Of a stretch of DNA of 8,730 bases, positions 6,479 to 8,730 are shown in pieces. The DNA is from Eubacterium sp. (GTDB taxonomy: Bacteria; Bacillota; Clostridia; Oscillospirales; Acutalibacteraceae): NCBI GenBank assembly GCA_029050995.1, contig JAIDLO010000026.1, positions 1 to 8,730 of the forward strand, in the 5' to 3' direction. The translations under genes and the position numbers were made by a program. The notes below the pieces were generated by a model. That model made no database searches. It was not told where the DNA came from and saw only the letters and a list, made by a program, of their open reading frames with translations. The number at the start of each line of letters is the position of its first letter. The first letter of the stretch is position 1.

Positions 6479-7192
6479 ATGGAAAGAATAGATAAAATAA
6501 TCTCGAATGAGCTGAATGTTGCAAGAAGCGATGCAAAGTCGCTGATTAAATCGGGCAAGGTTTTTGTTAACGGTGTATGCGAGAAATCTGCGTCACGCAA
6601 GCTTGACGAGGAAAAGGATATCCTGAATGTATGCGGAAAAGTAATTCAATTCCGAAAGTTTGTTTATATTATGATGCATAAGCCAAAGGGTGTTATTTCT
6701 TCAACAGACGGCAGAAAAACAAACGAGAAAACAGTTGTTGATATTCTGCCGCAGGATATGAAACGGAAAAATCTTTTTCCTGCCGGCAGGCTGGATAAGA
6801 ATACAACAGGCTTTATGCTTATAACGGATGACGGCGAATTTGCACATAAAATTTTAAGCCCGAAAAATCATGTTCCGAAAACATATATTGCCTCTCTTGA
6901 CCAGCCTTTTGATGAGGATGTTATCAAAGCTTTTTCAGAGGGTATAACAATCGGTAATGATGAATGTCTGCCTGCTGTGCTTGAGGCGGTAAATGGGGAT
7001 TACAAAACGGCGAAGGTCATTATCAAGCAGGGTATGTATCATCAGATTAAACGAATGTTTAAAAGCTTTGGAATTGAGGTTGTTGAACTGAAACGAATCA
7101 AAATGGGAAAGCTTGCGCTTGATGATCAGCTTGCCGAAGGAGAATGCAGATATTTAGACGAATTTGAGCTTGAACTTATAAATTCTAATTGA
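6479..7192 (+). CDS. rsuA: RsuA-family 16S rRNA pseudouridine synthase
   Basis: This is a 237-residue cytoplasmic protein. An S4 RNA-binding domain occupies about residues 1-55 (RIDKIISNEL, KSGKVFVNG), followed by a pseudouridine synthase domain with HKPKGV (67-72), the catalytic loop GRLDKNTTG (103-111, Asp106 as nucleophile) and QGMYHQIKRMF (184-194). This matches RsuA, which makes pseudouridine at the position equivalent to E. coli 16S U516. The related 23S enzymes RluB, RluE and RluF share this fold, so the target base is inferred. Length and motifs are normal. The ATG is 9 nt after the preceding stop and has no recognisable ribosome site (only A-rich TATAAAAA), suggesting coupling to translation of the upstream gene. 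It ends the hflX group and is followed by a terminator. Confidence 0.9.
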   Translation: MERIDKIISNELNVARSDAKSLIKSGKVFVNGVCEKSASRKLDEEKDILNVCGKVIQFRKFVYIMMHKPKGVISSTDGRKTNEKTVVDILPQDMKRKNLFPAGRLDKNTTGFMLITDDGEFAHKILSPKNHVPKTYIASLDQPFDEDVIKAFSEGITIGNDECLPAVLEAVNGDYKTAKVIIKQGMYHQIKRMFKSFGIEVVELKRIKMGKLALDDQLAEGECRYLDEFELELINSN

Positions 7193-7206
7193 ATATTACA
7201 AAATTT

Positions 7207-7261
7207 ACCACAATAAATCAGTGTTGTTATCGGCGATAATATACTATATATTGTGGTTTTT
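7207..7261 (+). terminator. Intrinsic terminator closing the hflX-rsuA group
   Basis: ACCACAATA (7207-7215) pairs perfectly with TATTGTGGT (7249-7257), followed directly by TTTTTATTT. Within the 33-nt loop a smaller hairpin, TTATC over GGC with GATAA (7227-7239), shortens the effective loop. It begins 14 nt after the rsuA stop. The stem is AT-rich, so efficiency may be moderate. Confidence 0.7.
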
Positions 7262-7273
7262 ATTTCAAGAATT

Positions 7274-7335
7274 AACAATTTATGCAAAATGAACAAAAAA
7301 GCAATAAAATTTTGTTAAAAAGGTTGCAAATTGTT
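7274..7335. promoter_or_regulatory. Nested inverted repeats upstream of the PucR-type regulator (possible operator)
   Basis: AACAATTTATGCAA (7274-7287) is the inverse of TTGCAAATTGTT (7324-7335) apart from a 2-nt AT insertion, and the right arm covers the -35 box. Between them AACAAAA (7292-7298) is inverted against TTTTGTT (7310-7316). The region is very AT-rich, so some of this may be chance. A site for autoregulation is an inference from position. Confidence 0.3.
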
Positions 7336-7352
7336 TAGAAGCCTTGTATAAT
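7324..7352 (+). promoter_or_regulatory. Sigma-A promoter of the PucR-type regulator
   Basis: A perfect TATAAT -10 box at 7347-7352 is preceded at 17 nt by TTGCAA (7324-7329, four of six -35 bases). Transcription should start around 7359, leaving a leader of about 64 nt before the ATG at 7423. Confidence 0.65.
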
Positions 7353-7422
7353 ATTAACAAGTTAAAAGTAATCGCTTTGTGCAGTTTTTTATTTGTTTAA
7401 TATTAAGAGGGGGATCTTTTTA

Positions 7423-8508
7423 ATGCCAAACAGATTATTTCAGACAATTGTAAATCAAATGAGGGATTCAGTAGACCGCAATATCGGTGTTGTTGATGAG
7501 AGCGGTTCTGTTATTGCCTGCTCAGAGCTTGGCCAGATCGGAGAAATTCGTAAAGGTGTTGTTTCCGCCGGTGTATTCTCAGGCTTGCAGACCTGTGTTG
7601 ACGGCTGTACTTATAAGGCTTTCGGCAATTCCGTTCATCCCGAGTATGCCGTATTTCTTGAGGGAATTGATGAAGCAAGCAAAAGATATGCAGATATCAT
7701 TGCCGTTGCTATGGATCAGATTAAGCAGAATAATGATGAAAAATTTGACCGTTCAAACTTTGTAAAAAATGTTATTCTTGATAATATTTTGCAGGGCGAT
7801 ATTTATATCAAAAGCCGTGAGCTTCATTTTAATAATGATGCAACAAGAGTTGTGTTTATTATCCGTGTTGCACAGCAGACGGATATATCCGTTTATGATG
7901 TTATTCAGAATTTCTTCCCGGATAAAACAAAGGATTTCGTTATCAATGTTAATGAATTCGATATTGCGCTTATCAAAGAGGTTCGCCCGAATGTTGAATT
8001 AAAGGACCTTCAGAAGCTTGCAAGATCCATTTGTGATACTTTATCAACAGAGTTTTATTGCAGCGCTGTTGTTGGTATCGGCACCTGCGTTACTGGTATT
8101 AAGGAGCTTGCTCATTCCTTTAAGGATGCGCAGATTGCCCTTGAGGTAGGCAAGGTGTTTGATATTGAGCAGTCTATCGTAAGCTATGAAAATCTTGGCA
8201 TTGCCCGTTTGATTTATCAGCTTCCTACAACGCTTTGCGATATGTTCCTCCACGAGGTTTTCAAAACAGGCTCTATCGAATCTCTTGATCAGGAAACGCT
8301 GTTTACAATTCAGAAATTCTTTGAAAACAATCTGAATGTATCGGAAACAAGCCGTAAGCTGTTTGTGCACAGAAATACGCTTGTTTACCGCCTTGAAAAG
8401 ATTAAGAAGATAACAGGTCTTGATCTTCGTGAATTTGATGATGCTATCGTATTTAAAGTAGCCCTTATGGTTAATAAGTATCTTGAATCAACCCCTGTTA
8501 AATATTAA
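7423..8508 (+). CDS. PucR/CdaR-type transcriptional regulator
   Basis: This is a 361-residue cytoplasmic regulator. The C terminus (about 299-348) is a PucR-family helix-turn-helix: NVSETSRKLFVHRNTLVYRL, then EKIKKITGLDLREFDDAIVF. The middle (about 125-260) resembles the degenerate GGDEF-like domain of CdaR/PucR proteins, ending in VVGIGTCVTGIKELAHSFKD. The N-terminal 95 residues look like a small-ligand sensor, with DESGSVIACS (25-34) typical of PAS- or GAF-like folds, but the ligand cannot be named. Relatives respond to sugar diacids (CdaR) or purine breakdown (PucR). I chose ATG 7423 because AGAGGGGG lies 9 nt upstream; the frame opens at TTG 7393, which has no ribosome site. The gene stands alone between its own promoter and terminator, and no catabolic target lies in the window, so its regulon is unknown. 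Confidence 0.88.
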   Translation: MPNRLFQTIVNQMRDSVDRNIGVVDESGSVIACSELGQIGEIRKGVVSAGVFSGLQTCVDGCTYKAFGNSVHPEYAVFLEGIDEASKRYADIIAVAMDQIKQNNDEKFDRSNFVKNVILDNILQGDIYIKSRELHFNNDATRVVFIIRVAQQTDISVYDVIQNFFPDKTKDFVINVNEFDIALIKEVRPNVELKDLQKLARSICDTLSTEFYCSAVVGIGTCVTGIKELAHSFKDAQIALEVGKVFDIEQSIVSYENLGIARLIYQLPTTLCDMFLHEVFKTGSIESLDQETLFTIQKFFENNLNVSETSRKLFVHRNTLVYRLEKIKKITGLDLREFDDAIVFKVALMVNKYLESTPVKY

Positions 8509-8522
8509 TTGAATCAATCTAT

Positions 8523-8554
8523 AAAATCCCTTCGCATTTGCGGAGGGATTTTTT
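8523..8554 (+). terminator. Strong intrinsic terminator after the PucR-type regulator
   Basis: ATCCCTTCGC (8526-8535) pairs with GCGGAGGGAT (8540-8549) through ten base pairs including one T-G wobble, over an ATTT loop. The stem is extended by AAA/TTT and runs into TTTTTT. It starts 14 nt after the stop codon. The A-run on the other side means it could also work for a gene arriving from the right. Confidence 0.85.
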
Positions 8555-8616
8555 GATAATTATTCCATTTCTGTAAATAATATCTTAGGAATGGGCAATG
8601 AAGAGAAATCCGAACC
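8555..8616. other. Short non-coding stretch, nothing recognised
   Basis: Between the terminator and the terminal hairpin I see no open reading frame of note, no convincing promoter and no repeat. It may belong to the hairpin element that follows. Confidence 0.4.
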
Positions 8617-8730
8617 GTGGTTTAAATTGGCTGATTCGCCCTTACTCTGCGTTAAAAAGCCTCGGAATACGCAAAGTATTCCTGCGTTTTTGTGCCTTGA
8701 TTAAGAACAAATCAGCACAATTTAAACTGC
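8617..8730. repeat. Long imperfect hairpin element, reaches the window edge
   Basis: The last 114 nt fold on themselves. The left arm 8617-8670 is an imperfect inverse of the right arm 8676-8730 around a GCAAA loop. The outer ends match best: GTTTAAATTG-GCTGATT on the left against the inverse of AATCAGC-A-CAATTTAAAC on the right with a single-base gap. The inner tips GGAATAC and GTATTCC are perfect, and the middle is degenerate. No protein is encoded. This could be a MITE-like or other dispersed hairpin repeat, or a structured RNA. It may continue past the edge. Confidence 0.55.

Noticed and set aside
7393..7422. Longer regulator reading frame from TTG 7393
   Set aside because: There is no ribosome site before the TTG, and AGAGGGGG is ideally placed for ATG 7423.
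8617..8730. 6S RNA for the terminal hairpin
   Set aside because: The long-hairpin shape is suggestive, but the arms are short for 6S RNA, I see no open central bubble and no promoter leads into it.

Overview
The window reads as ordinary chromosome from a low-GC Gram-positive bacterium, most likely a gut-type clostridium of the Oscillospirales (Ruminococcus-like). The clues are AT-rich codon use, strong AGGAGG-like ribosome binding sites, sigma-A type promoters, a DUF4830-type protein, a kinase-free FHA / SEDS / class B PBP gene set, and small palindromic intergenic elements of a kind I recall from that group. The genus cannot be fixed from the sequence alone.

Layout. (1) 1-931, minus strand: the N-terminal 310 codons of an aldose 1-epimerase (galM), cut by the left edge. 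(2) 932-1160: a divergent control region with back-to-back promoters and a short GC-rich double-hairpin element in the leader of the rightward operon. (3) 1161-4568: a tight cell-wall operon with a membrane-anchored double-FHA protein, a SEDS (FtsW/RodA) glycosyltransferase and a short class B penicillin-binding protein. (4) 4569-4705: a 137-nt gap almost filled by nested hairpins. (5) 4706-7192: hflX, a membrane-anchored DUF4830-like protein and an RsuA-type pseudouridine synthase, closed by a terminator. (6) 7262-8554: a monocistronic PucR/CdaR-type regulator with its own promoter and terminator. (7) 8555-8730: no gene; the last 114 nt form a long imperfect hairpin that reaches the right edge.

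How the genes work together. The SEDS protein would polymerise lipid II and the PBP would crosslink the strands. The FHA protein is a plausible phosphothreonine-reading partner, as in the related actinobacterial cluster, but no kinase or phosphatase lies beside it here. hflX and the pseudouridine synthase both act on the ribosome. The DUF4830-like gene between them has no assigned role. The PucR-type regulator has no obvious target in the window.

I see no CRISPR array, tRNA, rRNA, transposase, phage gene or defence system. The least explained parts are the structured element before hflX, the hairpin at the right edge, the leader element of the cell-wall operon, and the altered active-site region of the SEDS protein.
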